Shown here piece after piece: positions 42,369 to 50,624 of a stretch of 64,000 nucleotides of DNA. The notes beneath the pieces were generated by a model that had not been told where the DNA came from, did no database searches, and saw only the letters and a program-made list of their open reading frames with translations. Within the stretch, counting starts at the first letter, position 1. Each line of letters opens with the position of its first letter. Both the position numbers and the translations under genes were made by a program. Source of the DNA: Halanaerobium sp051746665 (GTDB lineage: Bacteria > Bacillota > Halanaerobiia > Halanaerobiales > Halanaerobiaceae); NCBI GenBank assembly GCA_051746665.1, contig JBNJFG010000003.1:8077-72076 (forward strand), read 5' to 3'.

Positions 42369-43286
42369 ATGCCTATCAAAATAGAAAATGATTTACCAGC
42401 AGTTGAAACACTAGAAAATGAAAATATATTTGTTATGAAAGAAACCCGAGCGACTCATCAGGATATAAGATCCTTAAAAATATTAATTTTAAATCTAATG
42501 CCTACAAAAATAAAAACCGAAACCCAAATTTTACGTTTGATTTCTAATACTCCTCTGCAGGTAGAAGTGGATTTAATGCATCCTGCTACTCACAAGTCAA
42601 AAAATACTTCTGAAAAACATTTAATTAAATTTTATAATACATTTGATGAAATTAAAGAGAATAAATATGATGGAATGATAATTACAGGTGCTCCAATTGA
42701 AACTCTAGAATTTGAAGAAGTAGACTATTGGGAAGAACTTAAGCAGATTATGGATTGGAGCCTGCACCATGTTTTTTCTACTTTTCATATCTGCTGGGGC
42801 AGCCAGGCAGCACTTCATCATCACTATGGAATCGAAAAATACCCTTTAAATAGTAAAATGTTTGGTGTTTTTAAACATTACAAAAAAGAAAAACATGTGA
42901 AACTAATGCGAGGATTTGATGATTTGTTTTACGTTCCTCATTCCCGTCATACTGAAATAAGAAAAGCAGATATAGAAAAAGTTGATGAATTAAATATTTT
43001 ATCAGAATCAAAAGAAGCCGGAATATATTTACTAGAAAGCAGAAATGGCAGGCAGATATTTGCAACCGGTCATTCGGAATATGACAGAGAAAGTTTAGAA
43101 AATGAATATTTAAGAGATAAAGAAAAAGGTTTAGATATTAAAGTTCCTAAAAATTATTTTAGAAATGATAATCCAGAAAATGAAATTTTAATGCGCTGGC
43201 ACAGCCATGCTAACCTTTTATTTTTTAACTGGTTAAATTATTATGTTTATCAAGAAACTCCTTTTGATTTAAATAAATTAAAGTAA
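42369..43286 (+). CDS. metA: Homoserine O-acetyltransferase (MetA family)
   Basis: MetA-family acyltransferase, 305 residues. The catalytic Cys is in FHICWGSQAALHHHYGI, the His in VPHSRHTEIRKAD and the Glu region in FATGHSEYDRESL. The residue that sets acyl-CoA choice in this family (position 111) is Glu, in ITGAPIETLEFEEV. That is the Bacillus-type state giving acetyl-CoA rather than succinyl-CoA use, consistent with the MetY upstream. ATG 42369 has GGAG 9 bases upstream; the TTG at 42354 would precede the SD. Confidence 0.93.
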   Translation: MPIKIENDLPAVETLENENIFVMKETRATHQDIRSLKILILNLMPTKIKTETQILRLISNTPLQVEVDLMHPATHKSKNTSEKHLIKFYNTFDEIKENKYDGMIITGAPIETLEFEEVDYWEELKQIMDWSLHHVFSTFHICWGSQAALHHHYGIEKYPLNSKMFGVFKHYKKEKHVKLMRGFDDLFYVPHSRHTEIRKADIEKVDELNILSESKEAGIYLLESRNGRQIFATGHSEYDRESLENEYLRDKEKGLDIKVPKNYFRNDNPENEILMRWHSHANLLFFNWLNYYVYQETPFDLNKLK

Positions 43287-43306
43287 AAAATAAAGCTCGA
43301 TTAAGG

Positions 43307-43335
43307 CCCCTCAGTAATTAGTCTGAGGGGTTTTT
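43307..43335 (+). terminator. Intrinsic terminator after metA
   Basis: CCCCTCAG and CTGAGGGG form a perfect 8-bp stem around TAATTAGT, followed by TTTTT. Confidence 0.92.
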
Positions 43336-43465
43336 AAATTTAATAATCATTAATTTATTAATTTTTAAGAAGACGAAAAAAAGAGATTTAAAGAAATAGA
43401 TCACAAATATTTAACTGAAAAAAATAAATATTTTACAAATTTAATCAAAAAACATAAAAAACAGC

Positions 43466-43494
43466 TTGAATTGTCTGTAAATTTGCGCTATAAT
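43466..43494 (+). promoter_or_regulatory. Promoter of the family-5 ABC/glucosidase operon
   Basis: TTGAAT (43466-43471), 17-base spacer, TATAAT (43489-43494). It is the only good match in the 350-base gap and leaves a leader of about 190 bases before the binding-protein gene. Confidence 0.7.
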
Positions 43495-43521
43495 TAATTT
43501 AAGAAATCGTTTTAGTAAGTT

Positions 43522-43600
43522 TTAGTATTGATTTATCAAATCTTTAATTTCTAATAATTAACTATAATTTAATTACAATTAATTCAATACTAATTTTTTT
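43522..43600 (+). promoter_or_regulatory. Leader stem with U-run: possible attenuator
   Basis: TTAGTATTGA (43522-43531) and TCAATACTAA (43584-43593) are perfect 10-bp inverted arms 52 bases apart, immediately followed by TTTTTTT (43594-43600). The arrangement lies between the promoter at 43466 and the gene at 43689, so it may end transcription conditionally. It could instead be a pair of operator half-sites. Confidence 0.45.
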
Positions 43601-43688
43601 CACTTTTACTTTTTATAAATTTATAATCCCTTAAGATAAAAGAAGAGTGAAATTTTTAAGACAAAATAATTTAAAGGGGTGTTTATTA

Positions 43689-45368
43689 ATGATTAATTTT
43701 GGTAAAAAAGTTTTGGTTTTAACTCTTGTGTTTCTGTTTTTAGTTGGAGGAATTTCTTTAGCTCAAGATCTTCCTAGAGAAGAGACCTTAGTAGTTTCTG
43801 GAGCAATGTGGTCACCTCCATCAACCTGGAATGTTTTAATTCCTAATCCAACTCCGGGTACCGGTGGTTTAGTTTATGAAACAATGTTTTCGTATAATCC
43901 GATAAAAGATGAATACAAACCCTGGCTTGCTGAGAGTGGAGAGTGGGTAAGTGACAACGAATACGTTCTTAATTTAAGAGAAGGTATTAACTGGCATGAT
44001 GGTGAGGAACTTAATGCCGAAGATGTTGTCTTTACTTATGAAATAGCAAAGGAAGGTAATGTCTTTTATTCTCCAATCTGGAATTGGATGGAATCAGTTA
44101 AAGCTGAAGATAATTACACAGTAAGATTTACTTTTAGCGAACCTCATTATGCAGAATGGGATGCTGAACTTTATGAACGTTATATTATTCCTGAGCATAT
44201 CTGGAGTGAGATTCCTAGTGATGAAATTATTACTAAGACTATGAAAGATCCAGTTGGTACAGGTTCTTATATGGCTAAAGAAGTTGGACAGGATAGAATG
44301 GTCTGGGAAAGAAATGATGACTGGTGGGGTAATGAAGTGTTTGGTCAGCCTAAACCCAGATATATTGTAGATCTTGTCAACCAGAGTAATAACATTATTA
44401 TGGGTATGTTAATGAAAGGTGAGCTTGATTTAAGTAATAACTTTATTCCTGGTATTCAGAGAGTAAAGGATCAATTTGGTTTAAAAACCTGGTATAACGA
44501 AGAGCCTTACATGCTTTCTTTTAATACTGCTTTAATGTATATGAATACTTTAAGAGAGCCAATGGATGATAGACAATTTAGAAGAGCAATGGCTTTTATG
44601 GTTAATCAGCAGAATATTGTAGATCGTGTTTATGGTGGTTTAGTAGAAGCAGCTAACCCTACAGGTTTATTTGGAGAAGGTTGGGAAGCTTATTTAGACG
44701 AAGAAGTTGTTGAAAATTATGGCTTTGAATATAATCCAACTAAAGCTAAAGCATTATTAGATGATGCTGGTTATGTAGATCAAGATGGTGATGGCTGGAG
44801 AGATATGCCAAATGGTGATCCACTTGAATTGAAGATAATGGTTCCAAGTGGTTGGACTGACTGGATGGAAGCAATCAGATCTATTGCATCTGATGCAGAA
44901 GAAATCGGATTAAATATCAACCCTGATTTCCCAGATGGTTCTCTATTCGATAATAGACGCTTTACTAGAAATTTTGATATGATGATTGGTGTTTTCCAGA
45001 CAACATTATCTTCAACACCATTTGATTACTGGAATGGAGTAGCAAACAGCAATATTGATGGAGAACAGATTAATAGTGGTAACTGGGGAGCTTATGATAA
45101 TTCTGAGTTATTCCAAAAAATTGATCAGTTTAACATGACACGTGATGAAGCAGTTAAACAGGAATTAGCTTCTGAAATACAAGAAATATTATTAAAAGAA
45201 ATGCCAAGTGTACCTCTCTGGCACAATGGACTTTGGGGACAGCAAACAACTCAATACTGGACAAACTGGCCTAGTGAAGAGGATCCATATGGTATTCCAG
45301 TTAGCTGGGGTAATTTCTATCAATTAGGTATGATCGATACTTTAATTGGGATTGAGCCAGTTGAGTAA
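43689..45368 (+). CDS. Family-5 ABC substrate-binding protein (oligosaccharide rather than peptide likely)
   Basis: SBP_bac_5 (DppA/OppA-fold) protein of about 559 residues. After a Sec signal peptide (MINFGKKVLVLTLVFLFLVG, cut after SLAQ) come YETMFSYNPIKDEYKPWLAE, NLREGINWHDGEELNAEDVVFTYE and DPVGTGSYMAKEV. There is no lipobox Cys. Family-5 proteins carry peptides or beta-glucosides; the GH1 and GH94 genes downstream point to cellobiose, laminaribiose or related sugars, as in Thermotoga systems. I chose ATG 43689 with AAGGGG upstream. A GTG at 43647 would prepend residues before the signal peptide. Confidence 0.88.
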   Translation: MINFGKKVLVLTLVFLFLVGGISLAQDLPREETLVVSGAMWSPPSTWNVLIPNPTPGTGGLVYETMFSYNPIKDEYKPWLAESGEWVSDNEYVLNLREGINWHDGEELNAEDVVFTYEIAKEGNVFYSPIWNWMESVKAEDNYTVRFTFSEPHYAEWDAELYERYIIPEHIWSEIPSDEIITKTMKDPVGTGSYMAKEVGQDRMVWERNDDWWGNEVFGQPKPRYIVDLVNQSNNIIMGMLMKGELDLSNNFIPGIQRVKDQFGLKTWYNEEPYMLSFNTALMYMNTLREPMDDRQFRRAMAFMVNQQNIVDRVYGGLVEAANPTGLFGEGWEAYLDEEVVENYGFEYNPTKAKALLDDAGYVDQDGDGWRDMPNGDPLELKIMVPSGWTDWMEAIRSIASDAEEIGLNINPDFPDGSLFDNRRFTRNFDMMIGVFQTTLSSTPFDYWNGVANSNIDGEQINSGNWGAYDNSELFQKIDQFNMTRDEAVKQELASEIQEILLKEMPSVPLWHNGLWGQQTTQYWTNWPSEEDPYGIPVSWGNFYQLGMIDTLIGIEPVE

Positions 45369-45395
45369 AAGGAAGCAGATAAATGATTAAAAATA

Positions 45396-45425
45396 TACAG
45401 GCTCGATATTTTTATCGGGCCTGTA
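45396..45425 (+). other. Intercistronic stem-loop after the binding-protein gene
   Basis: TACAGGC-CGATA pairs with TATCG-GCCTGTA around a short T-rich loop, with small internal mismatches. No U-run follows. It probably stabilises the upstream mRNA, as at 4923. Confidence 0.65.
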
Positions 45426-45446
45426 ATTTAGAAAGGAGCATTAAAA

Positions 45447-46436
45447 ATGGGTAAATATTTAAGAAAAAAAATAGTTATTTATATAATAACTTTTATTCTG
45501 GCAGTAACAATTAACTTTTTCATACCTAGAATGATGCCTGGTGATCCAATCCAGTCACTTTTATCACGTTTTTCAGGTATGGAGGGCGGACGTGAAATTT
45601 TAGAAGAACAATTAACTTTATTATTCAACCTTGATCAACCTTTATGGCAGCAGTATGCAAATTTTTGGAAATCAGTTTTTACGCTTGATTTTGGGATCTC
45701 AATTATTCAATTTCCAACCCCAGTTTTAGAGATTATTAAACGGGCAATAGTATATGATATGTCAGTTTTATTACCCGCAATCATTTTAAGTTGGATCGTT
45801 GGTAATAAATTAGGAGCATTTTCTGGAACTGACAAAAGAGTAGATAATTATTCAATGCCTTTTTTCTATTTTTTAGCTTCCTCACCTTATTTTTGGATGG
45901 CTGGAATAGTAGCCTTTTTCTTTGGAGTTCAGATTGGCTGGTTTCCGATCAGTGGAGCTTACAATTCAACTGTCTCGCCTGGTTTAAATTGGAGTTTTAT
46001 AAAAAACTTTTTACACCATTGGTTTTTACCATTTTTTACTATGTTTTTAGTTCAGCTCGGAGGCTGGGCAATTGGTATGCGGAATATGATAATGTATGAA
46101 AAAAGTTCTAATTATTCAAAGTATATGGAAACTTTAGGTTCATCCAAGAAATTAATCCGAAAATACGGATTTAGAAATGGAGTTCTACCTCAGGTAACAG
46201 GTCTTGCTCTAAGATTAGGAAGAATAGTAGGTGGAGCAATTACAGTTCAGGTAGTATTTAACTATCCTGGTCTGGGAAGAATGCTGCTTGATGCAGTGCA
46301 AAATCAGGATTATTTTTTAATGCAGGGAATTTTCTTAACAATTGTAACAATGGTTTTAGTGGCAAACTTTATTGTAGATATAGTCTATATGTTCATTGAT
46401 CCAAGAGTAAGACTGTCATTTACTGAGGAGGTGTAA
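45447..46436 (+). CDS. ABC transporter permease (DppB-type)
   Basis: A 329-residue membrane protein of the binding-protein-dependent (DppB/OppB) permease family. N-terminal helix YIITFILAVTINFFIPRMMPGDPI is characteristic. Several further helices follow, with the coupling-loop region EKSSNYSKYMETLGSSKKLIRKYGFRNGVLPQV and GGAITVQVVFNYPGLGRMLLDAV. It pairs with the DppC-type permease immediately downstream. Substrate is inferred from the neighbouring glycosidases. ATG 45447 with GAAAGGAGC upstream. Confidence 0.9.
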   Translation: MGKYLRKKIVIYIITFILAVTINFFIPRMMPGDPIQSLLSRFSGMEGGREILEEQLTLLFNLDQPLWQQYANFWKSVFTLDFGISIIQFPTPVLEIIKRAIVYDMSVLLPAIILSWIVGNKLGAFSGTDKRVDNYSMPFFYFLASSPYFWMAGIVAFFFGVQIGWFPISGAYNSTVSPGLNWSFIKNFLHHWFLPFFTMFLVQLGGWAIGMRNMIMYEKSSNYSKYMETLGSSKKLIRKYGFRNGVLPQVTGLALRLGRIVGGAITVQVVFNYPGLGRMLLDAVQNQDYFLMQGIFLTIVTMVLVANFIVDIVYMFIDPRVRLSFTEEV

Positions 46437-46439
46437 GCT

Positions 46440-47303
46440 GTGTTTAAAGATTTTTGGGCAAAACATGAAAATTTATATTATGCTTTATCAAATAAAAAAG
46501 TTATATTTGGACTGACAGTAGTAATCTTTGTTTTTTTACTGGCAGCTTTTGGACCGATGTTGTCTCCCTATGAGTATGGAGAATATGCTGGAGCGGGATA
46601 TTTACCGCCTTCCACTGATCATTTTTTTGGAACAACAATTGATGGAAGAGATGTATTTACCAGAACTGTTTATGGTTTGCGCTCCACCCTTTTAGTTGGT
46701 GCAATAGCTGGAACAATAGCAACATTAGTTGGTTCTGTTATTGGTTTTGTAGCCGGTTATTATGGAGGTACAATTTTTGATGAACTTTTAATGATGTTAA
46801 CAAATATTTTTGTTGTTATTCCTCAATTGGCGCTGTTGATTGTAATTGCAGCTTTTTTGGAGGTGCGGGGAGTAGTAATTATGGCAGTTATCGTATCCTT
46901 AACAGCCTGGCCCTGGACTGCAAGAGCTGTTAGATCACAAACACTTTCCTTAAAAAATGAAGAATATGTATCTTTATCAAGGATTTCCGCTGTAAGTGTT
47001 GGCAGGATTTTAAGAGAAGATATTGCTTCCAACATGTTTTCTTATGTGTTTATGGTTTTTATTCAGCAGTTTAACTCGACAATGCTGGCTACAGTTCAGC
47101 TTGAGTTTTTAGGTCTCGGCCCTACAAAAGGTATTTCTTTAGGTCTTGTGATGCAGAATGCTGTTAACTGGAATGGAATTCAACTTGGTATGTGGTGGTG
47201 GGCAATAATCCCTGGTTTGATTTTAGCAGTTTTGATTACCGCACTTTATTTTGTGAATACAGGATTAGATGCAGCCTTTAACCCACGTTTGAGGGAGATG
47301 TAA
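46440..47303 (+). CDS. ABC transporter permease (DppC-type)
   Basis: A 287-residue second permease. Blocks: FLLAAFGPMLSPYEYG, DHFFGTTIDGRDVFTRTVYGLRSTLLVGAIAGT, the coupling loop SLKNEEYVSLSRISAVSVGRILREDI and a final DAAFNPRLREM. It starts at GTG 46440 behind GAGGAGGTG, 3 bases after the DppB-type stop. It would form a heterodimeric channel with that protein. Confidence 0.9.
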   Translation: MFKDFWAKHENLYYALSNKKVIFGLTVVIFVFLLAAFGPMLSPYEYGEYAGAGYLPPSTDHFFGTTIDGRDVFTRTVYGLRSTLLVGAIAGTIATLVGSVIGFVAGYYGGTIFDELLMMLTNIFVVIPQLALLIVIAAFLEVRGVVIMAVIVSLTAWPWTARAVRSQTLSLKNEEYVSLSRISAVSVGRILREDIASNMFSYVFMVFIQQFNSTMLATVQLEFLGLGPTKGISLGLVMQNAVNWNGIQLGMWWWAIIPGLILAVLITALYFVNTGLDAAFNPRLREM

Positions 47304-47306
47304 GCA

Positions 47307-48299
47307 ATGCGCGAAAATATATTAGAAGTTAAAAACTTAAAAGCATATTATGATATTTTAAAAGGACAGGTTAAAGCAGTAGATAATGTAACATTTAACT
47401 TAAAAAACGGTGAGATTTTAGGTCTGGCAGGAGAATCTGGCTGTGGTAAAAGTACTCTGGCCAGCAGTTTTATTTCCAGAAAAAAACCCCTAAAATATGT
47501 TTCAGGTGATGTTGACCTGGTCGGCCATAAAATTATGGAGATGGATGAAAAAGAATTTAAAAAGCTTCGTTTAAGAACAATTTCTTTGATTCCACAGTAT
47601 GCACTTGATGCTTTTTCTCCAACCAAAAAGATCAAAACATACATCGCAGATCTGGCGAGAGAGCAGGGAGTAAAAACAGATAAGAAATTTTTTGATAAGG
47701 TTAAAGAACGTCTGGATCTGGTAAACCTTGATCCATCTGTTTTAAATAGATATTCGATCGAGTTATCAGGTGGAATGAAGCAGAGAGTTATTATGGTTAT
47801 TTCTACAATTTTAGATCCTGAATTTCTAATTGCAGATGAAATCACCTCAGCTTTAGATGTAAGTTCACAGCGTTTTGTAGCAACTATGCTTGCTAATTTA
47901 AGGGATTTAGAAATTATTAAATCAGCTATTTTTATAACTCACGATTTATCTATTCTTTATCAGATAGCAGATCGAATCATGATCATGTATGCTGGTAATT
48001 TTGCAGAAATTGGACCAACAGATGAGATTGTTGATAATCCCCGCCATCCTTATACCAGATCTCTTATTGATTCTTTACCAAAGGTAGGTATTCAGTATAA
48101 AGATAAAAAACTTGCTGGGATTGATGGAACACCACCGCATTTATTAAATATTGGAGAAGGTTGTCGTTTTAGACAGCGCTGTCCCTATGCTGTAGATAAG
48201 TGTGAAGAAACTCCAAAAAGAGAGCAGGTAGCAGAAGATCATTATGTATCCTGCTGGAGATGGAAAGAGTTAGGGAGTGATTTAAGTGGCAAAAAATAA
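47307..48299 (+). CDS. ABC transporter ATPase (DppD/OppD-type)
   Basis: A 330-residue ATPase: Walker A GESGCGKST, Q-loop IPQYALDAF, signature ELSGGMKQRV, Walker B FLIADEITSALDV and H-loop FITHDLSIL. The C-terminal oligopeptide-transporter domain has GCRFRQRCPYAVDKCEETP, a Cys pattern (C-x5-C-x6-C) seen in members that carry an Fe-S cluster. The reading of residues D-E-I-T rather than D-E-P-T in Walker B is a minor variation. It overlaps the next ATPase gene by 14 bases. Confidence 0.92.
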   Translation: MRENILEVKNLKAYYDILKGQVKAVDNVTFNLKNGEILGLAGESGCGKSTLASSFISRKKPLKYVSGDVDLVGHKIMEMDEKEFKKLRLRTISLIPQYALDAFSPTKKIKTYIADLAREQGVKTDKKFFDKVKERLDLVNLDPSVLNRYSIELSGGMKQRVIMVISTILDPEFLIADEITSALDVSSQRFVATMLANLRDLEIIKSAIFITHDLSILYQIADRIMIMYAGNFAEIGPTDEIVDNPRHPYTRSLIDSLPKVGIQYKDKKLAGIDGTPPHLLNIGEGCRFRQRCPYAVDKCEETPKREQVAEDHYVSCWRWKELGSDLSGKK

Positions 48300-49209
48300 T
48301 GATGTTGTAATGTCAGTTAAGAATTTATCTAAGGTTTTTAAAAGTGGTATTCTAAATCCAGAATACACTGTAGCAGCTAAGGATGTTTCTTTTGATATCG
48401 AAAAAGGCAAGATAATTTCACTAATCGGGGAAAGTGGAAGTGGAAAAACAACAGTTGGTAAATTAATTTTAAAGTTAATAAATGTTTCTGAAGGTGAAAT
48501 TATATATAAAGGAAAAAATATTTCAGAAATCACAGATAAAGAGGAAACCAAAAAATATTATCGAAGAGTTCAGGGTATTTTTCAGGATCCATTTGCAACA
48601 TTTAATCCTTTATACAGAGTAGATCGGGTTTTCGATATGATCTTTGATTCTTTTGATTTAGATTTTGAAGATAAAGATAAAGCAATTAGAGATGCTCTTT
48701 ACGATGTGAATTTAAATCCAGATCGGACCCTGGGTAAATTTCCTCATCAGTTAAGTGGTGGCCAGCTGCAGAGACTTTTAATTGCTCGAGCATTATTAAT
48801 GGATGTAGATGTTTTAATTGCAGATGAATTAATTAGTATGTTAGATGCTTCAACTAGAATCGGTGTTTTAAACTTACTGGTCGAATCCTGCAAAAAACAT
48901 GGTATGGCAGTTATTTTTATAACTCACGATCTTAATTTGGGTTATTATATCAGTGACAAATCGCTTATTATGTACAAAGGACGTCTGGTTGAAAGAGGAG
49001 ACACCAAAAAGATTTACGAAAATGCAACTCATCCTTATACTCAGATGTTATTTGAAGCTGTACCCGAAATCGGTGATCGCTGGGATCCAGATGAAGAATT
49101 TCTACCGGAACAGGTAGTAAATGATGTTCAAAAATTCTACAAAGAAAATGAAGGTAAGGGCTTTTTAGAAATTGAAGAAGATCACAGTGTGTTATTTAGT
49201 GATAAATAA
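48286..49209 (+). CDS. ABC transporter ATPase (DppF/OppF-type)
   Basis: A 307-residue partner ATPase: Walker A GESGSGKTT, Q-loop IFQDPFATFNPLYRV, signature QLSGGQLQRLLIARAL, Walker B VLIADELISMLDAS and H-loop FITHDLNLGYY. It lacks the Cys-rich tail of its neighbour. GTG 48286 start with GGGAG upstream. It completes a five-gene importer with the genes at 43689-48299, followed at once by the glycosidase genes. Confidence 0.92.
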   Translation: MAKNNDVVMSVKNLSKVFKSGILNPEYTVAAKDVSFDIEKGKIISLIGESGSGKTTVGKLILKLINVSEGEIIYKGKNISEITDKEETKKYYRRVQGIFQDPFATFNPLYRVDRVFDMIFDSFDLDFEDKDKAIRDALYDVNLNPDRTLGKFPHQLSGGQLQRLLIARALLMDVDVLIADELISMLDASTRIGVLNLLVESCKKHGMAVIFITHDLNLGYYISDKSLIMYKGRLVERGDTKKIYENATHPYTQMLFEAVPEIGDRWDPDEEFLPEQVVNDVQKFYKENEGKGFLEIEEDHSVLFSDK

Positions 49210-49254
49210 AAATTATAAAAATAATAGATTGGGTTAAATAGAGGAGGTATTTGT

Positions 49255-50607
49255 ATGGCAAAATTAATATTTCCCGAAGATTTCGAATGGGGAGCTGCAA
49301 CCGCATCCTATCAAATTGAGGGAGCAGCTAATGAAGATGGTAAAGGGGAATCTATCTGGGATAGATTTAGCCATCAAAAAGGAAATATCAAAAATAATGA
49401 CACAGGTGATGCAGCCTGTGATCACTATCATCGGTATCAAGAAGATGTAAAATTAATGAAAAAAATTGGCTTAGATACTTATCGTTTTTCTATAGCCTGG
49501 CCGAGAATTATGCCGGCTGGGAGTGGTAAAATTAACCAAAAAGGAATTGACTTTTATAAAAGCTTGATCGATGAACTTCTAACAGCAGGGATTAAACCAG
49601 CTGCAACTTTATATCACTGGGATTTACCACAAAAGCTGCAGGATAAAGGTGGTTGGGAAAATAGAGATACTGCTAAATATTTTAATCAATATGCACAGCT
49701 GATGTATAAAGAACTTGGAGATTTAGTTCCGCGCTGGATAACTCATAATGAGCCCTTTGTAGTTTCAATGGTTGCTAATTTATGGGGGGAGCATGCTCCT
49801 GGTTATAAAGATCGAAAAAAAGCACTGCAGGTAGCGCATAATCTTTTGCTTTCTCATGGAATGGCAGTTAAAAGCTTTAGAGAAAGCGGGATTGAGGGTG
49901 AAGTCGGTATTACTTTAAATCTAGCTCCAGTTTATGCTAATAGTGAAAATAAGAAAGATCAAATTGCAAAAGATTATAGTGATGCTTTTAATAATCGCTG
50001 GTTTTTAGATCCTATATTTAAAGGCAAATATCCAGAGAAATTGATGGCTCTTTATCAGCAAAAATTTGATAATCCATTTGAGATTAAAACTGGAGATCTT
50101 GAAATAATTAGCAGCAATATTGATTTTTTAGGGATTAATTATTATTCCAGAGCTCTGGTAGAATATGATGAAGCTAAACTGCTTAATTTTAAAACTATCA
50201 AAACTAAAAATTCAGATTATACAGCAATGAACTGGGAAGTTTATCCTCAGGGCTTAACTGATTTATTGTTAAGACTGGATGCTGAGTATACTAAAAAACC
50301 AATATTTATCACAGAAAATGGAGCAGCTTATAATGATCAGATTGCTGAGGACGGCAGTGTTCATGACAAAAAAAGAGTAGATTATTTAGAAAAACACTTT
50401 CAGGCTGCTCACCAGGCAATTGAAAAAGGAGTTAATTTAGCTGGATATTATGTCTGGTCCTTAATGGATAATTTTGAGTGGGCTTATGGATATAGTAAAC
50501 GTTTTGGAATTATTTATATAGATTATGATAATGGTCAGAATAGAATTTTAAAAGATAGTGCAAAAATGTACAGTCAAGTTATAGAAAATAATTATATTAA
50601 AGCATAG
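49255..50607 (+). CDS. Beta-glucosidase (GH1)
   Basis: Family-1 glycoside hydrolase, 450 residues, no signal peptide, so it acts on imported sugars in the cytosol. Features: FEWGAATASYQIEGAANEDGKGESIWDRF (N-terminal signature), YRFSIAWPRIMP, YHWDLPQ, the acid/base Glu in WITHNEPFVV and the nucleophile Glu in KPIFITENGAAYND, then VWSLMDNFEWAYGYSKRFG. It hydrolyses beta-glucosides such as cellobiose or 6-unphosphorylated oligosaccharides delivered by the upstream ABC importer. ATG 49255 with GAGGAGG. Confidence 0.95.
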   Translation: MAKLIFPEDFEWGAATASYQIEGAANEDGKGESIWDRFSHQKGNIKNNDTGDAACDHYHRYQEDVKLMKKIGLDTYRFSIAWPRIMPAGSGKINQKGIDFYKSLIDELLTAGIKPAATLYHWDLPQKLQDKGGWENRDTAKYFNQYAQLMYKELGDLVPRWITHNEPFVVSMVANLWGEHAPGYKDRKKALQVAHNLLLSHGMAVKSFRESGIEGEVGITLNLAPVYANSENKKDQIAKDYSDAFNNRWFLDPIFKGKYPEKLMALYQQKFDNPFEIKTGDLEIISSNIDFLGINYYSRALVEYDEAKLLNFKTIKTKNSDYTAMNWEVYPQGLTDLLLRLDAEYTKKPIFITENGAAYNDQIAEDGSVHDKKRVDYLEKHFQAAHQAIEKGVNLAGYYVWSLMDNFEWAYGYSKRFGIIYIDYDNGQNRILKDSAKMYSQVIENNYIKA

Positions 50608-50624
50608 ATTGGATGGTGAAAGTT

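Noticed and set aside
43647..43688. GTG start at 43647 for the binding protein
   Set aside because: The signal peptide starts at ATG 43689 with AAGGGG 10 bases before it. The extension would spoil the signal peptide.
45893..46099. Plus-strand overlapping frame in the permease gene
   Set aside because: Alternate frame of a well-supported permease with no SD.
47348..47845. Minus-strand open frame of 165 codons opposite the DppD-type ATPase gene
   Set aside because: It lies entirely over conserved ATPase motifs and has no independent signals.
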